64,000 bases of DNA from Maribacter hydrothermalis. GTDB lineage: Bacteria > Bacteroidota > Bacteroidia > Flavobacteriales > Flavobacteriaceae. The position numbers and the translations under genes were made by a program. The notes under the pieces are model-generated. The model did not search any database and was not told where the DNA came from. It was given only the letters and a program-made list of their open reading frames with translations. Below are positions 17,216 through 27,065 of the stretch, piece after piece (within the stretch, counting starts at the first letter, position 1; each line of letters starts with the position of its first letter). The DNA is taken from the NCBI RefSeq assembly GCF_001913155.1, contig NZ_CP018760.1, positions 2,542,001 to 2,606,000 on the forward strand. Direction: 5' to 3'.

Positions 17216-18672
17216 TAGATTTCTTTTCTCATTCGAGCAACGGGTATATTTAGTTGTTCCCTATATTTAGCCACGGTGCGTCTTGCTATTGGGTATCCTT
17301 TTTCTTTTAATATTGCGGCAAGTTTATCATCTGTCAGCGGTTTCTTTTTTACTTCATTAAGGATAACAGTCTCTAGGATTTTTTTAATTTCCTTAGTGGA
17401 AACATCCTCGCCCTGTTCATTCTTCATCGATTCAGAAAAATATTCCTTTATCAATTTAGTGCCATATGGGGTGTCAACATATTTGCTATTTGCAACTCTT
17501 GAGACCGTTGAAACGTCCATTCCAATTTCATCAGCAATGTCTTTTAATATCATAGGGCGAAGATTACGTTCGTCGCCTGTTAAAAAATATTCTTTTTGAT
17601 AATGCATTATGGAATTCATTGTTATAAACAATGTCTGTTGTCTCTGCCTGATCGCATCTATAAACCACTTTGCGGCGTCTAACTTCTGCTTAATGAACAT
17701 TACCGTGTCTTTTTGGGATTTGGACTTGTCCTTGGCTTCTTTATAGCCTTTAAGCATGTTGCTATATTCTCTTGATACGTGGAGTTCTGGAGCATTTCTT
17801 CCATTTAAGGTTAATTCCAATTCTCCTTCCGTAATTCTGATGGCGAAATCAGGAACAACGTGCTCTACAATTCTATTATTTCCGGAATACGAGCCTCCTG
17901 GTTTAGGATTTAATCTTTCAATTTCACTAATGGCTTGTTTTAATTCAGCCTCGGTAATGTTATGTTTTTGAATTAATTTTTGATAATGCTTTTTAGTGAA
18001 ATGCTCAAACGATTTTTTAAGAATTGCAGTAGCTAGCTCAATACTTGGTGTAATGTCTTTACGTTCTAGTTGAATTATTAAACACTCCTCTAATGAACGT
18101 GCACCAACACCTGGTGGGTCTAAATCCTGTACAATTGATAGTATTTTTGTGATGGTTTGTTCATCGGTATATACATTTTGTGTAAAAGCTAAATCGTCCA
18201 TAATGTCGACTATAGGCCTTCTGATATATCCACTTTCATCCACACTACCAACAAGAAATTCTGCAATTGTCCATTCATCATCACTTAGATAAACGGTGTT
18301 AAGTTGATTAATTAAATGTTGATTAAACGAAATACCGGCAGCATATGGTACACTTTTTTCTTCGTCATCTGTACTGTAATTATTGGCTTTGGTTCTATAA
18401 TCTGGAATTTCATCATCACTTAAATAATCATCAATATTGATATCTTCTGTATTGATGGTTTCATTGTCAGAACTATCTTCATAGATATCATCATACTCAT
18501 CATTACTAGCTTCTAAATCTTCCTTCCCAGTTTCTAGAGCGGGATTTTCTTCTAATTCTTGCTTTAATCGTTGTTCAAATGCTTGTGTAGGCAATTGAAT
18601 CAGCTTCATCAATTGAATTTGCTGAGGCGATAGTTTTTGTGAAAGTTTAAATTGTAAGTGTTGTTTCAGCAT
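17215..18672 (-). CDS. rpoN: RNA polymerase sigma-54 factor
   Basis: Alternative sigma factor needing AAA+ activators. The 485 residues contain the N-terminal Gln/Leu-rich region I (LSPQQIQLMKLIQLPTQAF), an acidic region II (about 55-110, rich in Asp/Glu), the core-binding region, the helix-turn-helix near LKDIADEIGMDVSTVSRV, and the C-terminal RpoN box ARRTVAKYRE. It lies 37 bases after asnS on the minus strand and overlaps the PAP2-like gene, forming asnS-rpoN-PAP2. No sigma-54 activator gene is in the window. Confidence 0.96.
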   Translation of the reverse strand: MLKQHLQFKLSQKLSPQQIQLMKLIQLPTQAFEQRLKQELEENPALETGKEDLEASNDEYDDIYEDSSDNETINTEDINIDDYLSDDEIPDYRTKANNYSTDDEEKSVPYAAGISFNQHLINQLNTVYLSDDEWTIAEFLVGSVDESGYIRRPIVDIMDDLAFTQNVYTDEQTITKILSIVQDLDPPGVGARSLEECLIIQLERKDITPSIELATAILKKSFEHFTKKHYQKLIQKHNITEAELKQAISEIERLNPKPGGSYSGNNRIVEHVVPDFAIRITEGELELTLNGRNAPELHVSREYSNMLKGYKEAKDKSKSQKDTVMFIKQKLDAAKWFIDAIRQRQQTLFITMNSIMHYQKEYFLTGDERNLRPMILKDIADEIGMDVSTVSRVANSKYVDTPYGTKLIKEYFSESMKNEQGEDVSTKEIKKILETVILNEVKKKPLTDDKLAAILKEKGYPIARRTVAKYREQLNIPVARMRKEI

Positions 18673-18709
18673 TACTTTTTTCTATACTCGTAAAAGTAAC
18701 TAAATCCGC

Positions 18710-20143
18710 TTAGAATTCTGCATTCTGTGGCGTTCTTGGAAATGGTATTACATCTCTAATGTTGCCCATGCCTGTTGCGAATAGTACTAATCGTTCAAAA
18801 CCTAGGCCAAATCCGCTATGTTCTGCGGTGCCAAATTTTCTTAAATCTAGATACCACCATAATTCTTTCTCATCGATATCTAGTTCTTTGATCTTCTCTT
18901 TAAGGACATCTAAGCGCTCCTCTCTTTGTGATCCTCCGACTATTTCACCAATACCTGGAAATAAGATGTCCATGGCTCTAACAGTTTTACCGTCCTCATT
19001 TAGACGCATATAGAATGCCTTAATTTTTGCTGGATAATCAAATAATATAACAGGACAGTTAAAATGTTTTTCTACTAGGTAGCGTTCGTGTTCACTTTGC
19101 AAATCTGTACCCCATTCTTCAATAGGATATTGAAATTGCTTCTTTTTATTTGGCTTACAATTTTTAAGAATTTCAATTGCTTCGGTATAACTTACTCTTT
19201 TGAAGTTGTTGTCAACTACGAATTTTAATTTTTCAATTAATGGCATAGCACTGCGCTGCGCCTGCGGCTTACTTTTCTCTTCGTCTAGTAATCTATTTTC
19301 TAAAAACTCCAAGTCCTCTTGGCAATGTGTTAATGTATATGAGATTACATTTTTAATGAAATCTTCAGCTAAATCCATGTTTGCATCTAAATCGAAAAAG
19401 GCCATTTCTGGTTCTACCATCCAAAATTCAGCTAAATGCCTCGATGTATTTGAATTCTCGGCTCTAAATGTAGGTCCAAATGTATATACTTTTCCCAACG
19501 CCATGGCATAAGCCTCAGCTTCTAACTGGCCAGAGACGGTTAGGTTCGTTTCTTTACCGAAGAAATCTTCTTTATAATTAACAGCACCATCCTCTGTTAA
19601 TGGAGGTTTTTTTTCGTCTAAAGTTGTTACCCTAAACATTTCGCCTGCTCCTTCGGCATCTGAGCCGGTAATAATAGGTGCATGAAAGTAATTAAAACCG
19701 TTTTCTCTAAAATAATTGTGGATAGCAAATGCAAGGGTAGACCTGACACGCATAATTGCGGCAAATGTATTAGTACGTATTCTTAGGTGTGCTTTTTCTC
19801 TTAGGAATTCTAAAGAGTGTTTTTTAGGTTGAATAGGATATTCTTCTGGATCCGCAACTCCTAAAACCTCCAAAGCTGTAACTTGAATTTCTACGGATTG
19901 TCCTCTGCCTTGACTTTCAACGAGTGTACCTGTTATCTTTAAAGCAGCTCCAGTGTTTACTTTTTTTAATACATCTTCATCAAAATTTTCAAAATCTACA
20001 ACACATTGAATGGTGTTTAGTGTAGACCCATCGTTTAAGGCAATAAATCTATTGCTTCTAAAGGTTCTTACCCAACCTTTAACCGTTATTTCTTGAAGTA
20101 AGTTTTTACTTGATAATAGTTCTTTTATAGTAGCTAAACGCAT
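18710..20143 (-). CDS. asnS: Asparaginyl-tRNA synthetase
   Basis: Class II synthetase charging tRNA-Asn. The 477 residues carry an N-terminal OB-fold anticodon-binding domain (about 15-105, [19 protein letters not shown]), class II motif 2 ([21 protein letters not shown]) and motif 3 ([27 protein letters not shown]). The presence of a discrete AsnRS means Asn-tRNA need not be made by amidation. A -7 element lies about 27 bases upstream, giving a short leader. rpoN follows in the same direction. Confidence 0.97.
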   Translation of the reverse strand: MRLATIKELLSSKNLLQEITVKGWVRTFRSNRFIALNDGSTLNTIQCVVDFENFDEDVLKKVNTGAALKITGTLVESQGRGQSVEIQVTALEVLGVADPEEYPIQPKKHSLEFLREKAHLRIRTNTFAAIMRVRSTLAFAIHNYFRENGFNYFHAPIITGSDAEGAGEMFRVTTLDEKKPPLTEDGAVNYKEDFFGKETNLTVSGQLEAEAYAMALGKVYTFGPTFRAENSNTSRHLAEFWMVEPEMAFFDLDANMDLAEDFIKNVISYTLTHCQEDLEFLENRLLDEEKSKPQAQRSAMPLIEKLKFVVDNNFKRVSYTEAIEILKNCKPNKKKQFQYPIEEWGTDLQSEHERYLVEKHFNCPVILFDYPAKIKAFYMRLNEDGKTVRAMDILFPGIGEIVGGSQREERLDVLKEKIKELDIDEKELWWYLDLRKFGTAEHSGFGLGFERLVLFATGMGNIRDVIPFPRTPQNAEF

Positions 20144-20169
20144 GATGTTATTTTGAATAATTAAAATCC

Positions 20170-20177
20170 CAAAGATA
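20170..20177 (-). promoter_or_regulatory. -7 promoter element for asnS-rpoN
   Basis: Minus-strand TATCTTTG, an exact TAnnTTTG match, 26 bases upstream of the asnS start codon. Confidence 0.6.
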
Positions 20178-20239
20178 GGATTTTGTTAAAAAATAAAAGT
20201 TTAAAAAGTGATATATAGTAAGGCTAAAACGAATTTTAA

Positions 20240-22627
20240 CTAGTTGTTGTTTTCATCATGAGGTAGAATATCTATTTGTGGCTTTTTAAGTGTTTGCTTA
20301 TTGGCAATACTTTTTTCTAATGATAATAATAACGAAGGTAGAAGTATAAGGTTTGCTAACATGGCTAATAACAAAGTGGCAGAAACCAATGAGCCTAACG
20401 CTACAGTACCTCCGAAGTTAGAAATTACAAATACAGAAAATCCGAAGAACAATACTATTGAAGTGTAAAACATACTTACCCCTGTTTCTCGTAATGCATT
20501 GTAAACAGATTTTTCTATTCGCCAATTATTTGCCGTTAATTCTTGTCTATACTTTGCTAAAAAATGAATAGTATCATCAACAGAAATACCAAAAGCAATA
20601 CTGAAAACTAAAATTGTGGAAGGTTTTATGGGTACCCCAACAAATCCCATAATTCCTGCTGTAATTACTAATGGTAGTAAATTCGGAATCAACGAGATAA
20701 CTATCATTCTAAATGAACGAAAAAGATATGCCATAAAAAGTGCAATTAAACCAATGGCCAAAGCCAAGGACATAATAAGATTTTTTACTAAATATTTGGT
20801 TCCCTTTAAGAAAAGTAATGCGCTGCCTGTCATGTAAACATTGTAGCGTTCAGAAGGAAATATTTTAGTGATATGTTCTTGTAGACGCTCTTCAATTTGT
20901 TCCATTCGACTAGTATTTACATCTTGCATGAAAGTCGTAATACGAGCAGTTTGGCCAGTGCTATCTACAAAGGTTTTTAAAAGATCACTATCGTTAGAAG
21001 ATTTTCTGGCAACATCCATGATAAAAGTATTCTCTTGACTTGTAGGTAACTGATAGTACTTTGGTATACCGTTATAAAAGGCTTGTTTGGAATACTTCAC
21101 TAAATTTACGACAGATACAGGTGAAGAAAGCTCGGGAATTTCTTCAATAACCTCACCTAGTTGATTCATGCGTTTTAGAGTAGCCGGTTTTAAAACTCCT
21201 TTAGGGCTTTTAGTGTCTACAACAATTTCAACAGGCATAATACCTTTAAATTCTTTTTCAAAGAATCTAATGTCATGGAAAAAATCTGCATTTTTTGGCA
21301 TATCTTCTATGGGACTTCCAGAGATTCTAATTTGATAAATACCTATAATGCTAATAACTAATAGCGATATAGAAACAATGTAGACACTTATTCTTCTATG
21401 TCTTACTATACGCTCCATCCAACTTACAAAAGCGTCTATCCATTTTTTATTTAAATGTTTTAAGTGCTTTGTTTTTGGCAGTGGCATAAAACTATAAACA
21501 ATAGGGATAATAAGTAGTGACAGAACAAATATCCCTATGATATTTATAGAGGCGACAATACCGAATTCTTTTAATAATTTACTATCGGTAATTATAAAGG
21601 TTGCAAAACCAGATGCTGTAGTAATGTTGGTCATTAACGTAGCATTTCCAATTTTAGAAATAACGCGTTGTAATGATAATGCCTGATTGCCATGTTTTTT
21701 GACCTCTTGTTGGTATTTGTTAATTAAGAAAATACAGTTTGGTATTCCAATAACAATAATTAAAGGTGGAATCAATGCCGTAAGTACTGTTATTTCATAT
21801 TGTAATAATCCCAAAAGCCCAAAAGCCCACATTACTCCAATAATTACTACGCACATAGAAATTACAGTTGCTCTTATACTTCTAAAGAAAAAGAAAAATA
21901 TTAATGAGGTAACACCAAGTGCCGCTAATATAAATTTGCCGATTTCGTCAATTATATTTTGCGAGTTCATAGTTCTAACATAAGGCATGCCAGATATATG
22001 AACATCTAAATTCGTTTCTTTTTCAAAATTTGATACTAGTGAATTTAAGTCTTGAAGTATAAAGTCTTTTCGCACTGAGGTATTGACTATATCCTTGTCT
22101 AAATTTACTATGGTTCTTATAGTTTTACTTTCTTTATTGTAAAGTAAGTTCTCGTAAAATGGTAGGTCGTTGAATAAATGACTGGTAATACTATCAATTT
22201 CTTTTTGCGAATTTAACTCGCCCGTAATTAAAGGTCGCATTTTAAACTCTTGCTTCTCGTTATCCTTTATGAGTTCTTGTAGATTATCAGTGGAAAGCAC
22301 AAATTCAACTTCTGGAAAAGCAGCTAATTGTTTACTTAATTTATTCCATCTATTAAAATTAACAGGATTAAAAAGAGCGGTATCACGTATAGCAAAAACT
22401 ACCGCATTACCTTCTTCACCAAACTTGCTAAGAAAATCTTGATATTCTATGTTTACCGGGTGGTCATCTGGCAAAAGGTTTGTTTGCGAGCTAGAGAATC
22501 GCATATATTGCCATTGCCAGCCCATGAATACTGTAAAGCCGGTTATTAATAATATGATCAGGATTCTATTTCGAAGAATAATGTTAGCCGTTTTTGGCCA
22601 AAATCCTTTAGTAAGTTTAGCTACCAT
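20240..22627 (-). CDS. RND/MMPL family membrane exporter
   Basis: A 795-residue protein with the RND plan: one membrane segment, a large periplasmic loop, a block of five or six segments, and then a repeat of the same. The motif FSIAFGISVDDTIHFLAKYR in the second half is the typical transmembrane segment with paired acidic residues used for proton flow. It resembles the MMPL/hopanoid-associated and Patched-like exporters more than tripartite AcrB pumps, and no membrane-fusion protein gene is adjacent. The ATG at 22627 is chosen; an in-frame TTG at 22648 lies inside the predicted -7 element. Substrate unknown. Confidence 0.85.
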   Translation of the reverse strand: MVAKLTKGFWPKTANIILRNRILIILLITGFTVFMGWQWQYMRFSSSQTNLLPDDHPVNIEYQDFLSKFGEEGNAVVFAIRDTALFNPVNFNRWNKLSKQLAAFPEVEFVLSTDNLQELIKDNEKQEFKMRPLITGELNSQKEIDSITSHLFNDLPFYENLLYNKESKTIRTIVNLDKDIVNTSVRKDFILQDLNSLVSNFEKETNLDVHISGMPYVRTMNSQNIIDEIGKFILAALGVTSLIFFFFFRSIRATVISMCVVIIGVMWAFGLLGLLQYEITVLTALIPPLIIVIGIPNCIFLINKYQQEVKKHGNQALSLQRVISKIGNATLMTNITTASGFATFIITDSKLLKEFGIVASINIIGIFVLSLLIIPIVYSFMPLPKTKHLKHLNKKWIDAFVSWMERIVRHRRISVYIVSISLLVISIIGIYQIRISGSPIEDMPKNADFFHDIRFFEKEFKGIMPVEIVVDTKSPKGVLKPATLKRMNQLGEVIEEIPELSSPVSVVNLVKYSKQAFYNGIPKYYQLPTSQENTFIMDVARKSSNDSDLLKTFVDSTGQTARITTFMQDVNTSRMEQIEERLQEHITKIFPSERYNVYMTGSALLFLKGTKYLVKNLIMSLALAIGLIALFMAYLFRSFRMIVISLIPNLLPLVITAGIMGFVGVPIKPSTILVFSIAFGISVDDTIHFLAKYRQELTANNWRIEKSVYNALRETGVSMFYTSIVLFFGFSVFVISNFGGTVALGSLVSATLLLAMLANLILLPSLLLSLEKSIANKQTLKKPQIDILPHDENNN

Positions 22628-22645
22628 AACTGTTTTTGCAGGTGG

Positions 22646-22653
22646 CAAAGGTA
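22646..22653 (-). promoter_or_regulatory. -7 promoter element for the MMPL exporter
   Basis: Minus-strand TACCTTTG matches TAnnTTTG, 18 bases upstream of the ATG at 22627. Confidence 0.5.
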
Positions 22654-22659
22654 ACTAAT

Positions 22660-22675
22660 AGGTGCAATTGTACCT
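22660..22675. promoter_or_regulatory. Near-palindrome in the MMPL promoter spacer
   Basis: AGGTGCAATTGTACCT is a 16-base inverted repeat with one mismatched pair and a CAATTG core, lying just upstream of the predicted -7 element, where a dimeric repressor could act. No regulator gene is adjacent, so function is only suggested. Confidence 0.35.
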
Positions 22676-22709
22676 AAACTGAAACTTTAAAATTAGTATA
22701 AATTATAAA

Positions 22710-22732
22710 AAGCTAACTTATGAGGGTAGCTT
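22710..22732 (-). terminator. Possible terminator after frr
   Basis: On the minus strand AAGCTA / TAGCTT (six pairs) with a 11-base loop is followed by TTTATAATTT. Weak stem but well placed after frr. Confidence 0.45.
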
Positions 22733-22757
22733 AATAACTAAGACCTATAAAAAGCAA

Positions 22758-23312
22758 TTAAACTTTCATAATTTCTGCTTCTTTTTTAGATAAGAAATCA
22801 TCAATTTTTTTGGTAAAGCCATCGGTTAAATCTTGAATATCCGCAGTAGCATTTTTTTGTAAATCTTCTGAAATATCAAGGTCTTTTATTTCTTTGTTTG
22901 CATCTTGTCTTGCACTACGTACGCCTACTTTTGCATGTTCTGCTTCGGCTTTTGCTTGTTTAGTGAGTTGTATTCTCCGCTCCTCGGTAAGTGGTGGAAC
23001 ATTAATTATAATTAAATCGCCATTATTCATAGGGTTAAAGCCTAAATTGGCATTCATTATGGCTTTCTCAATTTCTTGTAGCATGCCTTTTTCCCATGGT
23101 TGAACAGAAATTGTTCTTCCATCAGGCGTGTTTATATTTGCTATTTGCGATAATGGAGATTGCGATCCATAATAGTCAACTAAGACTGAAGATAACATTG
23201 CAGGACTTGCCTTACCTGCCCTAATTTTTAAAAATTCACGCTCTAAATGTGCTATTGCAGCGTCCATTGCTTCCTTTGTGGAGTCTAAAACAAATTGTAC
23301 TTCTTCGTTCAT
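22758..23312 (-). CDS. frr: Ribosome recycling factor
   Basis: Splits post-termination ribosomes together with EF-G. The 184-residue protein has the family length and the typical segments: HLEREFLKIRAGKASPAML near the start, PWEKGMLQEIEKAI, and LTEERRIQLTKQAKAEAE, followed by the long helical C terminus. It lies 44 bases after pyrH, the usual pyrH-frr pair. Confidence 0.97.
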   Translation of the reverse strand: MNEEVQFVLDSTKEAMDAAIAHLEREFLKIRAGKASPAMLSSVLVDYYGSQSPLSQIANINTPDGRTISVQPWEKGMLQEIEKAIMNANLGFNPMNNGDLIIINVPPLTEERRIQLTKQAKAEAEHAKVGVRSARQDANKEIKDLDISEDLQKNATADIQDLTDGFTKKIDDFLSKKEAEIMKV

Positions 23313-23356
23313 AAAACAATAATATTATTTTCTAAAAACATAAACCATACCAAAAA

Positions 23357-24064
23357 TTAAATATTAACAGTTGTTCCAATAGTTTGGCCGTCAACAATTT
23401 TAAGTAAGTTTCCTTTTTTGTTCATATCAAAAACTACAATTGGTAGTTCATTTTCTTGACTAAGTGTGAAGGCTGTGGTATCCATAACCTTAAGTCCTTT
23501 AGTAAGTACTTCTTGGAAGGAAATAGAATCAAATTTGGTTGCATTTTTATCTTTTTCTGGATCTGCAGTATAAATACCATCAACTCGTGTTCCTTTAAGA
23601 ATTACATCGGCTTCAATTTCAATTGCTCTTAATACTGCTGCAGAATCTGTTGTAAAGTATGGGTTACCTGTACCACCGCCGAATATAACTACCCTTCCTT
23701 TTTCTAAATGCCTCATTGCACGTCTTCTTATAAAAGGTTCAGCTACTTCATTGATTTTAATTGCAGATTGTAATCTTGTTTGTACACCGGTCATTTCTAG
23801 AGCACTTTGTAAGGCAAGTCCATTAATTACGGTTGCCAGCATACCCATATGGTCACCTTGAACTCTGTCCATACCTGTAGCAGCACCAGCTAATCCTCGA
23901 AATATATTACCGCCACCGATTACAATTGCAACTTCAATGCCTTTTTCTACAACTTCTTTTATCTCTTCTGCATATTCATTAAGTCTGTTTGAGTCAATGC
24001 CATATTGCTTTTCACCCATTAAGGCTTCGCCACTTAATTTTAGTAGAATTCTTTTGTAGTGCAT
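23357..24064 (-). CDS. pyrH: Uridylate (UMP) kinase
   Basis: Phosphorylates UMP to UDP in pyrimidine nucleotide synthesis. The product of 235 residues begins [17 protein letters not shown] and has GGGNIFRG, the [13 protein letters not shown] helix and [13 protein letters not shown] nucleotide-binding motif. A longer frame starts at 24085 (ATG) or 24088 (TTG), but the -7 element at 24086-24093 would put the transcript start downstream of these, so 24064 is preferred and gives the normal family length. Pairs with frr. Confidence 0.95.
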   Translation of the reverse strand: MHYKRILLKLSGEALMGEKQYGIDSNRLNEYAEEIKEVVEKGIEVAIVIGGGNIFRGLAGAATGMDRVQGDHMGMLATVINGLALQSALEMTGVQTRLQSAIKINEVAEPFIRRRAMRHLEKGRVVIFGGGTGNPYFTTDSAAVLRAIEIEADVILKGTRVDGIYTADPEKDKNATKFDSISFQEVLTKGLKVMDTTAFTLSQENELPIVVFDMNKKGNLLKIVDGQTIGTTVNI

Positions 24065-24085
24065 CTTTGATTTGTTATTTGTCAT

Positions 24086-24093
24086 CAAAAATA
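24086..24093 (-). promoter_or_regulatory. -7 promoter element for pyrH-frr
   Basis: Minus-strand TATTTTTG matches TAnnTTTG, 21 bases upstream of the chosen pyrH start. A TTG is found 24 bases further up, close to the accepted spacing range. Confidence 0.55.
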
Positions 24094-24173
24094 ATGAAAA
24101 TATTTGATGGGTATAGTCAATATTTTATGATAGCAGTATATAATTCTTTCTTAAATGTATATAGTTGTTTATT

Positions 24174-24181
24174 TATCTTTG
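24174..24181 (+). promoter_or_regulatory. -7 promoter element for the M61 peptidase gene
   Basis: TATCTTTG matches TAnnTTTG and lies 37 bases before the ATG at 24219. It is inside the longer open frame that begins at 24165, which argues against that upstream start. Confidence 0.6.
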
Positions 24182-24218
24182 GTTTATAAAAATTAACAAG
24201 AAAAATACATTGTTTAGC

Positions 24219-26090
24219 ATGAGGAAAATTATAACAGTCTTAGGACTTGTATTACTGTGTTATGCCTGTGGAGCTGGTAAACCTTTAGTGTCTAATGGCA
24301 AAAGCCCAATTATTACTACAATTGATTTGGTAAATATAGTGGAGGATAGAGTTCTGGTTCAAATGGATCCCGCTGCTTTTACTTCAGAAGCAATAGTATT
24401 TAGAATTCCTAAAACCGTTCCAGGGACATATAGTACCGATAATTATGGTCAATATATTCAGGATTTCGAGGCGTTGGATTACCAAGGAAATAAATTGGAA
24501 GTGACAAAGTTAGATGACAATACTTGGGATATTTCAAATGCCACTCAATTAGATAAGGTTAACTATTGGGTAAATGATACTTACGATTCGGAGAAAGAGG
24601 TTATCGATGCGGTTTTTTCGCCTGCCGGAACTAATATTTCTAAAGGAAAAAATTTCATGCTTAATCTTCATGGTTTTGTTGGTTATTTTGATTCTTATGA
24701 AGAAGTACCATATACCATTCTTGTGCATAAGCCTAAGGGTTTAATTGCGACAACAACACTACCGGTAGAAAAGGATAGAAAACCAGATGAATTATGGGAT
24801 GGTTTTTCTGCTAAACGCTATTTTGAGGTAATTGATAATCCTATAATGTATGCTAAGCCAAATACAGAAACTTTTGAAATCAATGGTATAACTATTATCC
24901 TTAGTGTATTTTCTCCTAATAACATTTATAAGGCTGCTGATTTAAAGGAGAGAATGATGACTATGATGGGGGCCCAAAAGAGTTTTTTAGGTGAAGTTAA
25001 TAGTACTCAAGAGTATGCTATTTTATTGTATTTGTCAGATGTAAATGTTGATGATGCCCAAGGTTTTGGAGCATTAGAGCATCATACCTCTACCGTAGTT
25101 GTACTGCCAGAGGTTATGCCTAAAGATCGTTTAGAGCAAGCAATGGTAGATGTCGTTTCTCATGAATTTTTTCATATTGTTACACCTTTATCGGTACATT
25201 CTAAGGAGATTCAATATTTTAATTTCAATGATCCTAAAATGTCAAAACATTTGTGGATGTACGAGGGAACAACTGAGTATTTTGCCAATCTTTTTCAAGT
25301 TCAACAGGGTTTAATAAGTGACGAAGATTTTTATGTACGCATGTTAGATAAGATGTCAAATGCTAAATACTATGATGATAATATGTCTTTTACTTTAATG
25401 AGCGAGCATATTTTAGAAGAGCCTTATGAGTCTAATTATGGTAACGTTTATGAGAAAGGAGCTTTAATTAATATGGCTTTAGATATTTTGTTGAGAGAGA
25501 AAAGTAATGGTGAAAAAGGAGTATTATGGTTAATGAAAGAACTGTCTAAAAAATATGGAACAGATGTCCCTTTTGAAGATGATGTTTTGTTTAATGAAAT
25601 CGCTTCTATGACCTATCCTGAAGTTGATGACTTTTTTAAACGACACGTTCTGGGAGATATACCAATAGATTACTCAGTTTATTTAAATAAAGTTGGATTA
25701 ACTACATCAGATGTAGAAGAATCATCTGGTTATTTCTTTAATGGTCAGGTACCATATATTGATGTAGATGTAGAAAATGATAGCGTAGTTTATGTTAGAG
25801 AAGGTATTGACTTAAATTCGTTTTACACTAATTTGGATCTACGAGGAGGAGATATCTTTAAAACTATTAATGGTGTAGATGTCAATGTAGACTCCATTAA
25901 GGCAATAATAGGCGAAAGTTTTGCTTGGAGTTCAGAGACAGAAGTTACTATCACCATAGAAAGAAATGGTGAATTAGTTACTGTAAAGGGAGAAGTTGGT
26001 AGCCCAGTGAAGTCTGTTAAAAAGATAGTGCCGTTAAAAGAAGTAAGCGACGATAAAATATCTTTAAAAAATGCTTGGCTAAAAGATTAG
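24219..26090 (+). CDS. M61 family metallopeptidase, lipoprotein
   Basis: A glycyl-aminopeptidase-type zinc peptidase. The 623-residue protein starts with a lipoprotein signal (MRKIITVLGLVLLCYACGAG, lipobox Cys at residue 17), so it is membrane-anchored in the periplasm or at the outer membrane. The zinc motif is HEFFH at residues 315-319 with the third ligand E349 in MYEGTTEYF. The N-terminal half is the beta-rich M61 domain and the C-terminal part (about 520-600) looks like a PDZ domain (RGGDIFKTINGVDVN). It lies alone on the plus strand between the minus-strand pyrH-frr and tsf-rpsB units. Confidence 0.88.
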   Translation: MRKIITVLGLVLLCYACGAGKPLVSNGKSPIITTIDLVNIVEDRVLVQMDPAAFTSEAIVFRIPKTVPGTYSTDNYGQYIQDFEALDYQGNKLEVTKLDDNTWDISNATQLDKVNYWVNDTYDSEKEVIDAVFSPAGTNISKGKNFMLNLHGFVGYFDSYEEVPYTILVHKPKGLIATTTLPVEKDRKPDELWDGFSAKRYFEVIDNPIMYAKPNTETFEINGITIILSVFSPNNIYKAADLKERMMTMMGAQKSFLGEVNSTQEYAILLYLSDVNVDDAQGFGALEHHTSTVVVLPEVMPKDRLEQAMVDVVSHEFFHIVTPLSVHSKEIQYFNFNDPKMSKHLWMYEGTTEYFANLFQVQQGLISDEDFYVRMLDKMSNAKYYDDNMSFTLMSEHILEEPYESNYGNVYEKGALINMALDILLREKSNGEKGVLWLMKELSKKYGTDVPFEDDVLFNEIASMTYPEVDDFFKRHVLGDIPIDYSVYLNKVGLTTSDVEESSGYFFNGQVPYIDVDVENDSVVYVREGIDLNSFYTNLDLRGGDIFKTINGVDVNVDSIKAIIGESFAWSSETEVTITIERNGELVTVKGEVGSPVKSVKKIVPLKEVSDDKISLKNAWLKD

Positions 26091-26110
26091 TTTATGAAAA
26101 TTGCCTAAAT

Positions 26111-26148
26111 AAAAAAACCGTCTACCTTTTACGGTAAGACGGTTTTTT
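26111..26148. terminator. Bidirectional terminator between the M61 gene and tsf
   Basis: A long hairpin (ACCGTCT...AGACGGT, extended inside by ACC/GGT with one bulged A) is flanked by an A run on the left and a T run on the right, so it serves both convergent genes. Confidence 0.85.
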
Positions 26149-26169
26149 GTTGAGTTAGTTGTATTGTAA

Positions 26170-26994
26170 TTAACCTAATGCAACTCTTTTAAATCCTGTT
26201 ACCTCTAATTTGGAGTCAACAGATTTTACATATTGAGAAACACTTTGTTTACTATCTTTTATAAAATCTTGATTAACTAAGGTATTGTCTTTAAAGAAAC
26301 GTTTTAGTTTACCTTTTGCGATATTTTCTAACATTGCTTCTGGCTTACCTTCTTGACGTAATTGATCTTTTGCAATTTCAATTTCTTTGTCAATTACAGA
26401 TTGATCAACACCATCTTCATTTAGTGCAACTGGGTTCATTGCTGCAGCTTGCATAGAAACATCTTTTGCTACTTCGTCAGCACCTGCAACAGCAGCTGAA
26501 AGACCAGTTAAAACAGCAATTTTATTTCCTGCGTGAATATATGAACCTACAAATGGTGCGCTTAATTTTTCAAAACCTCCGATTTCAATTTTCTCACCAA
26601 TAACGCCTGTTTGCTCAATAAGCTTTTCTTGTACCGTCATGCCTTTGTAATCAGAAGCTAAAAATGCATCTTTAGAATCAAAATTAATTGCTAAATCAGC
26701 TAATTCTGTTGCCAATGTTACGAAAGAATCATTTTTAGCTACGAAATCAGTTTCGCAATTAAGTGAAATGATAACACCATTTGTGTTAGCATCATTTACT
26801 TTAGCGATAGCAGCACCTTCAGATGAATCTCTGTCAGCTCTTTTTGCTGCAACTTTTTGACCTTTCTTGCGTAAAATTTCAATTGCAGTTTCAAAATCAC
26901 CATCAGCTTCAACTAAAGCTGTTTTGCAATCCATCATTCCTGCTCCGGTCGTTTTTCTTAATCTATTAACTTCTGCGGCTGTAATCTTTGCCAT
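26170..26994 (-). CDS. tsf: Elongation factor Ts
   Basis: Nucleotide exchange factor for EF-Tu. The 274-residue protein has the N-terminal UBA-like domain with TTGAGMMDCKTALVEADGD and the core stretch CETDFVAKND. It follows rpsB by about 70 bases, the universal rpsB-tsf order, and is closed by a strong terminator. Confidence 0.97.
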   Translation of the reverse strand: MAKITAAEVNRLRKTTGAGMMDCKTALVEADGDFETAIEILRKKGQKVAAKRADRDSSEGAAIAKVNDANTNGVIISLNCETDFVAKNDSFVTLATELADLAINFDSKDAFLASDYKGMTVQEKLIEQTGVIGEKIEIGGFEKLSAPFVGSYIHAGNKIAVLTGLSAAVAGADEVAKDVSMQAAAMNPVALNEDGVDQSVIDKEIEIAKDQLRQEGKPEAMLENIAKGKLKRFFKDNTLVNQDFIKDSKQSVSQYVKSVDSKLEVTGFKRVALG

Positions 26995-27065
26995 TTCTTT
27001 TACTTTTAGGTACCCGTTTTAAGGGGTTATTCTTAATTTGTTTATATAAAAATAAGGTAGGATAC

